64,000 bases of DNA from the NCBI GenBank assembly GCA_003225295.1, contig QHYZ01000055.1, positions 62,001 through 126,000 of the forward strand, read 5' to 3'. The translations under genes were made by a program, and so were the position numbers. Below, in pieces: positions 10,101 through 17,834 of this stretch. The notes beneath the pieces were generated by a model. That model was not told the origin of the DNA. It did no database searches and was given only the letters and a program-made list of their open reading frames with translations. The DNA comes from Acidobacteriota bacterium (lineage in GTDB: Bacteria > Acidobacteriota > Terriglobia > Acidiferrales > UBA7541). Every line of letters starts with the position of its first letter. Positions within the stretch are counted from its first letter, which is position 1.

Positions 10101-10510
10101 ATGTCCCGTGGCCGCCCGTGGCGATTTACGGGCCAAGAGTCATGATCGTCAACGAGCTCGCGGGTTCGGGCGGCGACGCCTTCCCCTGGTTCTTCCATCG
10201 ACAGAAAATCGGCCCCATCGTTGGCACGCGCACTTGGGGCGGGCTCGTCGGCATCTCTCGTGGGATTCCCTTGCACGACGGCGGCAACGTCACCGCGCCG
10301 GAATCTGCATTCTGGTCGACGGACAACGGTGGCGAATGGATCGTGGAAAACCACGGCGTGGATCCCGACTACGTTGTTCCGCAGCGGCCGGATCTGGTCA
10401 TCAGCGGCCATGACCCGCAACTCGAAAAGGCCATCGAACTCGCCGAGGAGGCCTTGAGAAACTACCAAGGCCTCCCCCCCAGGCCAAAGTATCCGGTGGC
10501 CAAACAATAG
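7139..10510 (+). CDS. Tricorn-like S41 peptidase with N-terminal propeller
   Basis: A 1123-residue exported protease. The order is: signal peptide (residues 1-32); WD40/TolB-like propeller with repeated SPDGKWIAF/SPDG motifs up to about residue 545; a 45-residue Lys/Asp/Glu linker (about 555-605); a second beta region; a Tricorn C1 segment (EEWRQVFREAWRIERDFYWD); a PDZ domain near 800-890; and an S41 serine protease core with NSGG and the nucleophile elbow GSGGD near residue 1010. AGGAG at 7126-7130 is 8 bases before the ATG at 7139; TTG 7133 and GTG 7136 are in frame but less well placed. It likely degrades peptides in the periplasm. It is transcribed divergently from the sensor operon. Confidence 0.93.
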   Translation: MKPMPFRLHVLLWLSGIILACLVTIPAKAPAQAAAADQLPEGPTKLLRFADISKDKVVFAYAGDLWIASRDGGAARRLTSHVGDELYPKFSPDGKWIAFTGEYDGNPDVYVIRTDGGEPKRLTFHPSNDMVLGWTPDGKNILFRSDRFSAPPSRYTKLFLVSPQGGPAKPLQVPRASLTTFSPDGTKIAYLETSQEFRTWKRYRGGWSLPIAVFDLKKNSYEELPKTAGMDLFPMWHGNTIYFISDRDGVMNLFSYDLGSKQTKKLTDYKEYDIKWPSLGPDAIVYENGGLLYEFNLASGKVRNLPVVVRAEDIETRPEFKNVAPSIGSYSLSPSAARALVEARGNIFTIPAEHGSIRTLTKEHSGIHELNPAWSPDGKWIAYLSDQTGEYELYTRPQMGGQESRITSDGGVYRYGPVWSPDSKKLLYWDKVHQLWFISLDEKKPILVDKSDYGDIADGSWSPDSLWITYSKPHRRGSNDVFLYSLGTKQVTKVSVGFYSDNNPVFDDGGKYLYFISTRYFYPSVGQLDQRFNYYSTDGVFAVTLKADEASPFKPQSDEEKAADEKKDEKKDDKKDDKKSADAKPGDKTPDEQKDEKKAEPVKPIQIDLDGISTRIATVPISAGILNGLAARKDKFFYLSTPQEARQFGTNDRTPKSILHVYEVSKREDKVLLEGIDGYDLDKEGKKVIYKAGPVYGIVEAAPGKAKVGEGKLNLSELQVKIDPREEWRQVFREAWRIERDFYWDPHMTGHNWKKIGERYEALLPWVAHRSDLNYLIGEMIAELSTSHTYVSGGDQPAKPHVSVGMLGADLEPDGGYFRITKIYPGENWNDATRSPLTEPGLKVKAGDYLIAVDGQETHSSQDVYSYFQDLAGKLITLKINSKSTPEGAWEITVKPTSGENGVRYLDWTDANRHKVEEATGGRIGYMHVPDTSFPGIIAFDKQFTAQLDKDGIIVDERYNSGGQIPDFYTEKLKRELLSALAPREGKDVPWPPVAIYGPRVMIVNELAGSGGDAFPWFFHRQKIGPIVGTRTWGGLVGISRGIPLHDGGNVTAPESAFWSTDNGGEWIVENHGVDPDYVVPQRPDLVISGHDPQLEKAIELAEEALRNYQGLPPRPKYPVAKQ

Positions 10511-10975
10511 CGGCCAACCGCTGCAGATGCTCGAGCGCCTGCCTGTCGATTGGGGATATCCGCACTTTATCGAGCGGCACACGCGTCACCGAGGCAATCG
10601 ACAAACACCGCCGCGGCCAGCCAAGCGGTCGCGAGGATCCGTCTCGAAAGGCTTCTTGCTGTCCTTCCGATGAGCGCGTCGCCGGGAACTGGGCATCGTT
10701 TTGCGCTGCCTTCTGGAATCCCCGCGATTCCCTTCTTGCCATTTCTGGCCGCTAGCCGGGTGGCGCGAAACACATGGCTGGAGGAGGAGTAATCTCTGGC
10801 TAAAAGGGCGAAGCGCGGCGGTGCTTGCCTTCGTGCTTGCTCACCGCTTTGCGGTCAGCAAGGTCAGAGTTTCTCCTCCTTTCCAGCTTTGCGTCCCGGA
10901 CCACCCACAGGGGTATTGGCTAGCGGAGTCCGTTGGCACCGCCATGGTTAGCGATGCGCATCTCGTTTTTCTCCA
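10511..10975. other. Intergenic stretch without a supported gene
   Basis: About 465 bases lie between the convergent Tricorn-like and SPFH genes. Short frames exist on both strands but none has a ribosome-binding site, recognisable domain or convincing composition. No terminator with a clear stem and T-run was found. Confidence 0.5.
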
Positions 10976-12370
10976 TCACGGCCGGCGCAGCTGCTTAGGC
11001 TGAGCGGCAGTGTTGGCCGCTGGTGTCGACGCCGGATCATCCGCATTTTCATCCGATGAGCCGCTGTCTTTGCCGCCGGTCAATCCCGAAAACGCCGACC
11101 GCATTACGTCATTGGCGAAGAAATTCTTTCCGTCGATCGGCACCATCATGATTTGCAGCTTGTCCGATAGCCGCTCCGCGATGATTTTCTGTATCAGCAT
11201 GGGATTGGACTTCAGCACCGACGCTTCGAACTTCATCCGTTCGGCGTCGGCGGCAGCCGTCACGCGGATGCGGTTGGCTTCGGCGTCGGCAAGATTTTTC
11301 TGCCGCTCGACCTCAGCCTTGCTATCGATGATCTTTGCCTGCGCCGCGGCTTCCGCGTTTTCGAGCGTCGATTCCTTGCGCGCCTGCGCTTCCAGCTTTG
11401 TCTGTTCGATCTGCTTCTGCTTCAGCGGCAGGGTGTACTGCATCGCATCGGCGTCTGCCTTCGCCTGCAAAACGTGCACTTGCGCCTGTGCTTCTGCCGC
11501 TTTCACGTCACGCGCCTTCTGCGCCTCCGCTTCCAGCTCGGCGATCTTCACCTGTTTTTGCTTGATCTCCTGTTCCGTGCCAAGTCGCTCGTTCTCCTGT
11601 TCCTTCAGCAGGAGCCCTTCAAGTCCCTTGGCATATTCCGCGGGAAGCTGCAGGTCCCGCAGCAGTACTTCCCGCACCATGACTCCGTCACTCGCCAGCC
11701 GCGCGGTGACGGCATCGGCGGCCTTGGTCCGCAATTCTTCTCGTTTGGTGGCAAAAATCTCTCGGGTCACGTAATTCGGCGCGAGCTGCCGGTAGATGGT
11801 GGACACTACCGGCGCCACCACCTGCTCACCCACCGGTTGCGGCAGATTCGCATGAATCGACTCCAGCCGTTGGGGGTCCAGCCGGTATCGGACGGACACC
11901 GCCAGACCAATGTTCAGCCCCTCGCGCGCCTGCACCGTCAGCAGGTCACCTTTTTGTTTGGGATTTTCGGCCGCCACTGTCGAATACACCTGCTCGCGCG
12001 TGTCGTAAATCGCGATGGAATCCACCAGCGGCGTAATCAGGTGCATGCCGGGATACAACGTGCCGGGACGCGCGCCCCAAAATTCGCTGACGCGTACTCC
12101 CGCCGCCCCGTCCGGGATCACCACAAAGCTCTCCGTGAGCAGCATCACCAGGGCGGCCGCCGCTAGCAGTTCGAGCGCCAGCCGCCAGCGCACCGGCCGG
12201 AAAGGGCGGCGAGCCAGCGCCCCCACCTCCGCCCCGGATTCGTCCCTCTTGTCGCGCGAAAGCAAGCGGCGCAATTGCTCCGAGAGAAAAATGTCATAAG
12301 CCACCAGAGCCCCCGCACTTCCGAAGAGTCCGGCGCCAAGCAACATCAACAGCCATTTCAAAGCCAACAT
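10976..12370 (-). CDS. SPFH/band 7 (prohibitin/flotillin-like) membrane protein
   Basis: A 464-residue membrane protein. TM1 is at about residues 4-25 and TM2 at about 62-82. The SPFH domain follows (ESFVVIPDGAAGVRV, then FWGARPGTLYPGMHLITPLVDSI), reaching about residue 275. A long coiled coil rich in Ala/Glu/Lys/Gln covers about 265-400, as in prohibitins and flotillins, before a low-complexity tail. ATG at 12370 is used; frame further upstream is Ser/Gly/Arg-rich and lacks support. Its first codons overlap the end of a small membrane-protein gene by 13 bp, so the two are probably co-translated. Members of the family scaffold membrane microdomains and protease complexes. Confidence 0.9.
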   Translation of the reverse strand: MLALKWLLMLLGAGLFGSAGALVAYDIFLSEQLRRLLSRDKRDESGAEVGALARRPFRPVRWRLALELLAAAALVMLLTESFVVIPDGAAGVRVSEFWGARPGTLYPGMHLITPLVDSIAIYDTREQVYSTVAAENPKQKGDLLTVQAREGLNIGLAVSVRYRLDPQRLESIHANLPQPVGEQVVAPVVSTIYRQLAPNYVTREIFATKREELRTKAADAVTARLASDGVMVREVLLRDLQLPAEYAKGLEGLLLKEQENERLGTEQEIKQKQVKIAELEAEAQKARDVKAAEAQAQVHVLQAKADADAMQYTLPLKQKQIEQTKLEAQARKESTLENAEAAAQAKIIDSKAEVERQKNLADAEANRIRVTAAADAERMKFEASVLKSNPMLIQKIIAERLSDKLQIMMVPIDGKNFFANDVMRSAFSGLTGGKDSGSSDENADDPASTPAANTAAQPKQLRRP

Positions 12371-12705
12371 GGCACTACCCCCTTCTGGCCGTCCCCGCTG
12401 CGGCAGCCAACTCCGCCGCTCCCGGCGGGCCGGGGATCCAGCGCCGCCACAGGTTTCCATTCCCGCTGAGTGCAGCGAAGGGCCTGTGCTCTCGGCCTCG
12501 AGCCACTGGAGCGCGTTGCCGAATAAACCCGTGCCAGTTCTGCTGTTCCGCGCACCAGTTCTGTATGCACAGGCATCCTTCGAGCCGTCGCCGGCCGCAT
12601 GATCAGAAACGCCATGTGCAGGAACAGCCAATCGAGCCCGGCTGCGGCGGCCACGGCAAACATTGTGGTGATGACCAGCGTTAGGAATTCGACCATGGCG
12701 ATCAT
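12358..12705 (-). CDS. Small membrane protein upstream of the SPFH gene
   Basis: A 115-residue frame starting at the ATG at 12705 with GGAGG 6 bases upstream. Residues 5-35 are strongly hydrophobic (two possible helices, LTLVITTMFAVAAAAGLDWLF). The C-terminal half is basic and Gly/Arg/Cys-rich without recognisable features. It ends inside the SPFH start (13-bp overlap). The ribosome-binding site, hydrophobic N-terminus and overlap support a real gene, but the unremarkable C-terminal half leaves doubt about its exact end. Function unknown. Confidence 0.5.
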   Translation of the reverse strand: MIAMVEFLTLVITTMFAVAAAAGLDWLFLHMAFLIMRPATARRMPVHTELVRGTAELARVYSATRSSGSRPRAQALRCTQREWKPVAALDPRPAGSGGVGCRSGDGQKGVVPCWL

Positions 12706-13013
12706 GACTGGCCTCCGGACCTGCGCTGGGTAGAATTGCACACCACAGGCCAGCAGCTATCTAGCTGATAATAATGCAGTTAGTTCATCGGGCAGGGCGG
12801 GATTACTGTGTGGTGTCAAACACAATGTGGGTTGTTTTACTCGGGAGATTTTCTTTGGGTGCCTCTTCCGCTATTACCAGACAACCCCGCATGGCCGCCG
12901 GCCTCCAGCAAGGATGGCGATTCTCGCGCCTATCTCCGAATAGGAGGCTGTCGCTTGCCAGTTCGCAGCACAGTTCTGTCCATCTCTTGTGCTAGGCTAA
13001 CCCTGGAACACCC
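12706..13013. other. Divergent intergenic region between SPFH operon and S2P protease
   Basis: About 300 bases between divergent genes, presumably holding both promoters. The AT-rich piece around 12755-12785 (AGCTATCTAGCTGATAATAA) contains an AGCT-centred inverted repeat and a TATAAT-like TGATAATAAT. No further feature is supported. Confidence 0.35.
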
Positions 13014-14156
13014 ATGAACCGCGGATCAGGCTTACGTATCGGCAAAATTCTCGGCATCCCTATCTACCTCCACTCGACTTGGGTTTTCATTTTTGCGGCC
13101 ATCACCTACATGATCGCCGCGCAGTTCAAACAACAGCACCCGCTTTGGACGGAGACACAGCATTGGACCGTGGGGGTTCTGACCAGCCTGCTCTTCTTCG
13201 CCTCGGTTCTCTTCCACGAGCTCTCCCACAGCGCGGTGGCCCAGCACTACAACATTCGCGTCGTTTCCATCACCCTGTTTCTGTTCGGGGGCCTGGCGCG
13301 CATTGAGCGCGAACCTTCCAGGGCCATTCAGGAATTCAACATCGCGATTGCTGGACCACTGGCCAGTGGCTTCCTGTCCGGCGGTTTTTTTGGCTTAACG
13401 CTTCTCTTCCCGTATAGCCAGACGGTCGGAGCGCTGGCCACCTGGCTCTGTGGGACCAATGCCGCTCTAGCGGTGTTCAATCTCTTGCCCGGATTTCCTC
13501 TCGACGGAGGAAGAATTTTCCGCGCCATCGTTTGGGGAGCGACCAAAAGTTTTGAGAAGGCCACTCGCGTCGCGGGCGCCAGCGGAAAAATGATCGCCTA
13601 CGCGATGATTCTTTTTGGCGCGTGGGGCGTCGTTCACGGCAATGTGCAGATGCTCTGGACGGTCTTGATCGGATGGTTCATTTTGAACGCCGCGCAGGAG
13701 AGCGTCGCTCAAATGGCCATCCGGGAAACCCTCGCTGGCCTCAGCGCTGCCGACGTTATGAGCAAGGAAGTGCCCACAGTTCCGGGACACATCACTCTGG
13801 AGGAATACGGCACCGAAGTGCTGCGCACCGGCCGACGCTGCCATCTGGTGGTCAGCGACGATCGCCTGGTCGGCATGATGAACGTTCATACCCTCAACGC
13901 TATCCCCCGCGAGGAGTGGGCCCACAGCTCCGTCCAAGCGGCCATGATTCCCCGGCAAAAGATTCTATGGACATCGCCGGACGAGCCGCTCCTGGGTTTG
14001 CTCGAGCGGCTCCTGAGCGCGGATGTCAATCAGATGCCTGTGGTGAGCGGCGCCCGCGACGATGCGCCCCAAATCGTTGGAATCGTCACCCGCGACTCCA
14101 TTCTCCGGGTCATGCAGACGCGTTCCGAACTCGGTCCGGTTGCCACCAGCAGGTAG
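13014..14156 (+). CDS. Site-2-type intramembrane metalloprotease with CBS pair (M50)
   Basis: A 380-residue multipass protein. The zinc-binding motif HELSH is at residues 68-72 within a hydrophobic helix, and the second motif NLLPGFPLDGGRI supplies the third ligand Asp. About five or six TM segments lie in residues 20-235. The C-terminal 130 residues form a CBS pair (starting around LSAADVMSKEVPTV), a nucleotide-sensing module seen in SpoIVFB-like members. By family it cleaves transmembrane substrates such as anti-sigma factors. No anti-sigma gene is nearby, so the substrate is unknown. Confidence 0.93.
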   Translation: MNRGSGLRIGKILGIPIYLHSTWVFIFAAITYMIAAQFKQQHPLWTETQHWTVGVLTSLLFFASVLFHELSHSAVAQHYNIRVVSITLFLFGGLARIEREPSRAIQEFNIAIAGPLASGFLSGGFFGLTLLFPYSQTVGALATWLCGTNAALAVFNLLPGFPLDGGRIFRAIVWGATKSFEKATRVAGASGKMIAYAMILFGAWGVVHGNVQMLWTVLIGWFILNAAQESVAQMAIRETLAGLSAADVMSKEVPTVPGHITLEEYGTEVLRTGRRCHLVVSDDRLVGMMNVHTLNAIPREEWAHSSVQAAMIPRQKILWTSPDEPLLGLLERLLSADVNQMPVVSGARDDAPQIVGIVTRDSILRVMQTRSELGPVATSR

Positions 14157-14215
14157 CTGGCTCCCGTCGGATTCACGTTTTTTCTTTTGTGGTGATTTGT
14201 TCTTCGGAAAAGGAA

Positions 14216-15607
14216 TCAATCCGCGACCACTGATTGTTCCCCGAACGAGTTCGCCGTTTCCTTTGGCTGCCGCGACTCCAGCGTGACGCGCACTCCATGT
14301 CGCGGCCTCAGCGTGATGGAGGCCAGCGGCACTACCGGATGATTCGCCACCAGCGGCAATCGAAACTTCCGCGCGATCGTCGCCAGAATCAGCGCCGCTT
14401 CCATCAGCGCAAACGCATTCCCGATGCACTGCCGCGGCCCGCCACCAAACGGAAAATAAGCGAACCGCGGCAATCGTTTCAATAAATCATCTTCCCAGCG
14501 CTCCGGCCGGAATTCTTCCGGCGCGTCGTACCATCGCGGATCTCGATGCACCACCCACTGCGCCATGGCCACACCCATTCCTTTGGTCACCGCGTAGCCC
14601 GCAATTTCATGATCCTCGACGGCCAACCGCGCCATGCCCCACGCTGCCGGATACAGCCGCAGAGATTCCGTGATGACGTGTCCCGTATAACGAAGTTTCG
14701 GCAGATCATCGAGAGTCGGAGCGCGATCGCCGAGCACGGCATCGAGCTCGGCATGCAACTTTGCTTGCACCGCGGGATGCCGCGCCAGCAGCCACCACGT
14801 CCAGGAAAGGGTGCTGGCCGTGGTCTCGTGGCCCGCCAGGAACAACGTGATGGTCTCATCACGAAGTTGCCGGTCGGTCATTCGCGAACCGTCTTCGTCT
14901 TGCGCCGAAAGAAGCATCGAGAGAAGATCGCCGGCATCGCGCCCGGAAGCGCGCCGCTCAGCGATAATTCGGTACAGAATTTTCTCGATCTGCTTCACTT
15001 CCCGCCTTACGCGCAGATTCGTGGGAGTGGGCAGCCAATGGGGCACAAAAATGGTGCGCCTGAAATTGGCGCCGATTTCCAGCAACAGTTCCAGTGATTT
15101 CCCAACCTCTTGCGCGTCGCGCTCGACATCGGCATCGAACAGCGTTTTTGCCACGATCTCGAGCGTCAGCCTCATCATTTCTTGATGCGCGTCGCGCTCT
15201 TCCCCACCCCGCCAGCCTTCGACCATTCGCTCCGTGTAGTCCACCATGGTCGCCGCATACGAAGCGATCCGCGCGCGGTGAAACGCCGGTTGCGCCAGCC
15301 GGCGCTGCCGCAGCCAAAAATCCCCTTCGCTGGTCAGCAAGCCCTCGCCAAAGACGTGCCGGTTGGCCCGCAGCACTCTGCCTTTCGAATATTTGCGGGC
15401 GTTGGTGACCAGCACTTCTTCGATCAAGCTGGGATGGTTGATGAACACCGTCTTGAAATTCAGTACGCGCAGCCCCGCGACGTCGCCATACTCGCGCGCG
15501 ACCTTGGTGAAGTATTCCAGCGGATTGTTATTGAGCGGCCCGAGCGACCATCGTTTGAGCCCTTCGGAGGGCCCCGCGGGAAATTTGTTGCGAATCGCTG
15601 GCCACAT
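14216..15607 (-). CDS. Cytochrome P450
   Basis: A 463-residue soluble P450. Visible landmarks are the I-helix oxygen-binding motif AGHETT, the K-helix ESLR, the PERW segment, and the haem-binding loop FPFGGGPRQCIGNAFA with the thiolate Cys near residue 393. The composition resembles CYP102-like or fatty-acid hydroxylase-type bacterial P450s, but the substrate cannot be inferred. No ferredoxin or reductase gene lies beside it, so the redox partner is encoded elsewhere. It is convergent with the S2P protease gene. Confidence 0.95.
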   Translation of the reverse strand: MWPAIRNKFPAGPSEGLKRWSLGPLNNNPLEYFTKVAREYGDVAGLRVLNFKTVFINHPSLIEEVLVTNARKYSKGRVLRANRHVFGEGLLTSEGDFWLRQRRLAQPAFHRARIASYAATMVDYTERMVEGWRGGEERDAHQEMMRLTLEIVAKTLFDADVERDAQEVGKSLELLLEIGANFRRTIFVPHWLPTPTNLRVRREVKQIEKILYRIIAERRASGRDAGDLLSMLLSAQDEDGSRMTDRQLRDETITLFLAGHETTASTLSWTWWLLARHPAVQAKLHAELDAVLGDRAPTLDDLPKLRYTGHVITESLRLYPAAWGMARLAVEDHEIAGYAVTKGMGVAMAQWVVHRDPRWYDAPEEFRPERWEDDLLKRLPRFAYFPFGGGPRQCIGNAFALMEAALILATIARKFRLPLVANHPVVPLASITLRPRHGVRVTLESRQPKETANSFGEQSVVAD

Positions 15608-15664
15608 CGAATGATGCTATGCCGGCGGTCGCGCTCCCGTCAACGCGCCGCGCGCGGGAAGCAC

Positions 15665-16237
15665 TCAGATTCCTCTCGCGCGGAGCGCCCGGATTCGAAA
15701 ACCTCCGCGCCGGAAATCGACAGTCACCTTTGAAAATCCAGCGGTTGTCAATCTCGCGAACGCCGACGCGGGCGTCACCGGCACAAACGTGCTCCGGATG
15801 TGCCCCACGCGGTTCAGCCACCCATCCGGAATCTCCAGCGCCAGGAACACTCCAGCCGGCCGAAGCACCCGCCAAATTTCAGCAAAAGCGCGATCCTGCA
15901 GCTGTTCGGAGCGCAAGTGGTGAAACATCAGGATCGCGATAGCCGAAGAAAATGTCCCGTCCGAAAAAGGCAGCGTCGCAGCATCCCCCTGAACCACCGT
16001 CACACTCGCGCCATCGACGCGTCGACCGAGCTTCGCCGCAAACGCGTGGTCGTACTCAAGACTTGTCACCCGCGTGGCAAGATGCCCCAACTCCTTTGTT
16101 GCTGCACCCGGCCCCGCGCCAAGCTCTAGTACGTGCTCGCCAAGCTCCGAACCTTCGAGAATCCACGGCAGAAGTTGCCGCCGCGTTACATAGCGCCAGA
16201 ACGGCGACCCACAGAACCAAGTTTCGAGTCCATTCAT
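15665..16237 (-). CDS. Class I SAM-dependent methyltransferase
   Basis: A 190-residue protein with the Methyltransf_11 fold: motif I VLELGAGPGAATKEL (residues about 36-50), acidic residue at the end of beta 2 (SLEYDHAFA), motif GDAATLPFSDGTFSSA and the post-motif RVLRPAGVFLALE. It is at the short end for the family. It lies between P450 and cytochrome c554 genes on the same strand with small gaps. The substrate is unknown; a lipid, quinone or small metabolite is typical. Confidence 0.88.
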   Translation of the reverse strand: MNGLETWFCGSPFWRYVTRRQLLPWILEGSELGEHVLELGAGPGAATKELGHLATRVTSLEYDHAFAAKLGRRVDGASVTVVQGDAATLPFSDGTFSSAIAILMFHHLRSEQLQDRAFAEIWRVLRPAGVFLALEIPDGWLNRVGHIRSTFVPVTPASAFARLTTAGFSKVTVDFRRGGFRIRALRARGI

Positions 16238-16289
16238 CGATAGCTCGGAGGGCTTCGAGGCCCCTCAACTCTAACGCAAGCCCGCCGGC

Positions 16290-17651
16290 TCAGTGAAGCA
16301 AAGTGTGGATTTGGCGTAACGAAGAAGCGAATTGATCGGCGTTATAAGCCGAAGGATTTTCGAGCTGCTGGAATAATTCATTGATGGCCGCGCGGACTTC
16401 GGCGGCGTTCGCCGGCTTGGCGTCGTTGCTATACGCGACATAGAGCGAATCGATGGCCATGGCCGCCTGCTCCGCTGCGCGCTCGTCGGCCAGCGCAATA
16501 TTCTCTGCGTCGTCCGAAATGCGCTGGAGCATGCGCAGCGCAACCGCTTGACCGTACTGCATGGTCCGAAGTCGTTCCGCGATACGCTGGGCCAGCGGCG
16601 CCGCCGCCGAAGCCGCCGGCGCGACAACGTTACGATCCGGATTCAGCTTGCTCATCTCTTCGGAAACGGCGAGCAGTTGACGGTCTAGTTCTTGCGCGTT
16701 CGCCGAGTCAATCTGCTTCGCTAGCAGTCGAAATACCGCGTACCTCGAGCTGTTCCATGCCGGATCACCGGGACGCCGCCCAACGTAGCCATGTTCCTGC
16801 CGCCAACTGTCTTTCGCAGCGCCCAGCGCATGGTGACACGCGAAGCAGGAAAGCTCAGAATACTCCGGCCACACATCTTTTTTATCGGCGCGTTCATTCC
16901 TCGCGCGCCAAGTCAGCCGCTCCATCGCCGTGCGCAGTTGCACCGCTTGTCCGGCGCTCCACTCGCGCACACCTACCCAAGCGGCGTCCTCTGCGGGTTT
17001 TCCCGGCTCCGATTCGCGCGGAACCTTCCAGTGACGCGGCATCACCGCCGAGAACGAATCCAGCTCGAAATACAAATCCGGATGCCCCGCCGCAATCATC
17101 TGGTGATCAACGAATTTGTTTCTGGTCCCCAGATGGCATTCCAGGCATTTCTCCGTGCGGTGAATGACGTCCCGAGTGTCGTGCATTCCCGCCGCGACTG
17201 ATTTTTCATGCGGCCACGCTCTTGTGGCGTGCGGTCCCAGCCACGCCGACGCCGGCCCGTGGCAGTTTTCGCAGGATACGCCTTCTGAGATTTCAAACGC
17301 GCGTCCGCGCTGCTCCGGCGCCGGGTTCAACGCATGGCACGCCAGGCACTTGGGCGCTTCTTCCGCCTTCGCGCCCAGTTTCAGGATGAGCGCCATGCGC
17401 TCGCCAACCTCTCCGAGCAACGCCTGATACGCCCGGCTGTGTTTGTCCCTGATGATCCACGTCGAATATTCGTTCTGCAAAATCCGGCTGTCCGGGATGG
17501 GCTTCACGCTTCCGTGACAACTCGTCGCTGCACACGACCCCGGTCCAAGATATTTGATGGGCTCATTCTGCGCCGCAAGCAACGCCGTGAGCGTCATGAA
17601 CCATGCGCATAAGACCACACGGAGCATCGAGGAGTGGGAGGCTTTGCGCAT
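16290..17651 (-). CDS. Exported pentahaem cytochrome, c554-like
   Basis: A 453-residue secreted protein with a signal peptide (about residues 1-27). Haem-binding motifs in order are CAATSCH (CX4CH, non-standard), CLACH, CENCH, CLECH and CFACH. The arrangement, with GSC-x-x-x-S-CHG first and E-x-V-SCENCHG later, resembles the cytochrome c554 family of periplasmic electron carriers and relatives. The C-terminal 140 residues are helical without haem motifs. It is transcribed divergently from the NuoEF/cNMP/decahaem operon, with 183 bp between the starts, so it may be a partner of that redox system. Confidence 0.9.
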   Translation of the reverse strand: MRKASHSSMLRVVLCAWFMTLTALLAAQNEPIKYLGPGSCAATSCHGSVKPIPDSRILQNEYSTWIIRDKHSRAYQALLGEVGERMALILKLGAKAEEAPKCLACHALNPAPEQRGRAFEISEGVSCENCHGPASAWLGPHATRAWPHEKSVAAGMHDTRDVIHRTEKCLECHLGTRNKFVDHQMIAAGHPDLYFELDSFSAVMPRHWKVPRESEPGKPAEDAAWVGVREWSAGQAVQLRTAMERLTWRARNERADKKDVWPEYSELSCFACHHALGAAKDSWRQEHGYVGRRPGDPAWNSSRYAVFRLLAKQIDSANAQELDRQLLAVSEEMSKLNPDRNVVAPAASAAAPLAQRIAERLRTMQYGQAVALRMLQRISDDAENIALADERAAEQAAMAIDSLYVAYSNDAKPANAAEVRAAINELFQQLENPSAYNADQFASSLRQIHTLLH

Positions 17652-17834
17652 TCGGTATGCCGGCGAGGTCTGTTTGCTTATATCGTTTGCACCGCGTGGA
17701 AGTCAACGGGCGGCGTTGCCTTTTTCGCGCCGCGCCGCGAAAAGCCAAACGCGTGCTATTTACACCCGCCTTCCCTGCCAGTAGTATGCAGGGTATTCAG
17801 CACGCCACTTCGCGCCGCGCATCTCTTGGAAAAC
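17652..17834. promoter_or_regulatory. Divergent promoter region of the redox island
   Basis: This 183-bp segment separates the starts of the c554-like cytochrome (minus) and the NuoEF fusion (plus), so it must contain promoters for both. I could not identify convincing -35/-10 or -24/-12 elements. A CRP/FNR-type operator was looked for because the operon carries cNMP domains, but none was evident. Confidence 0.4.
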
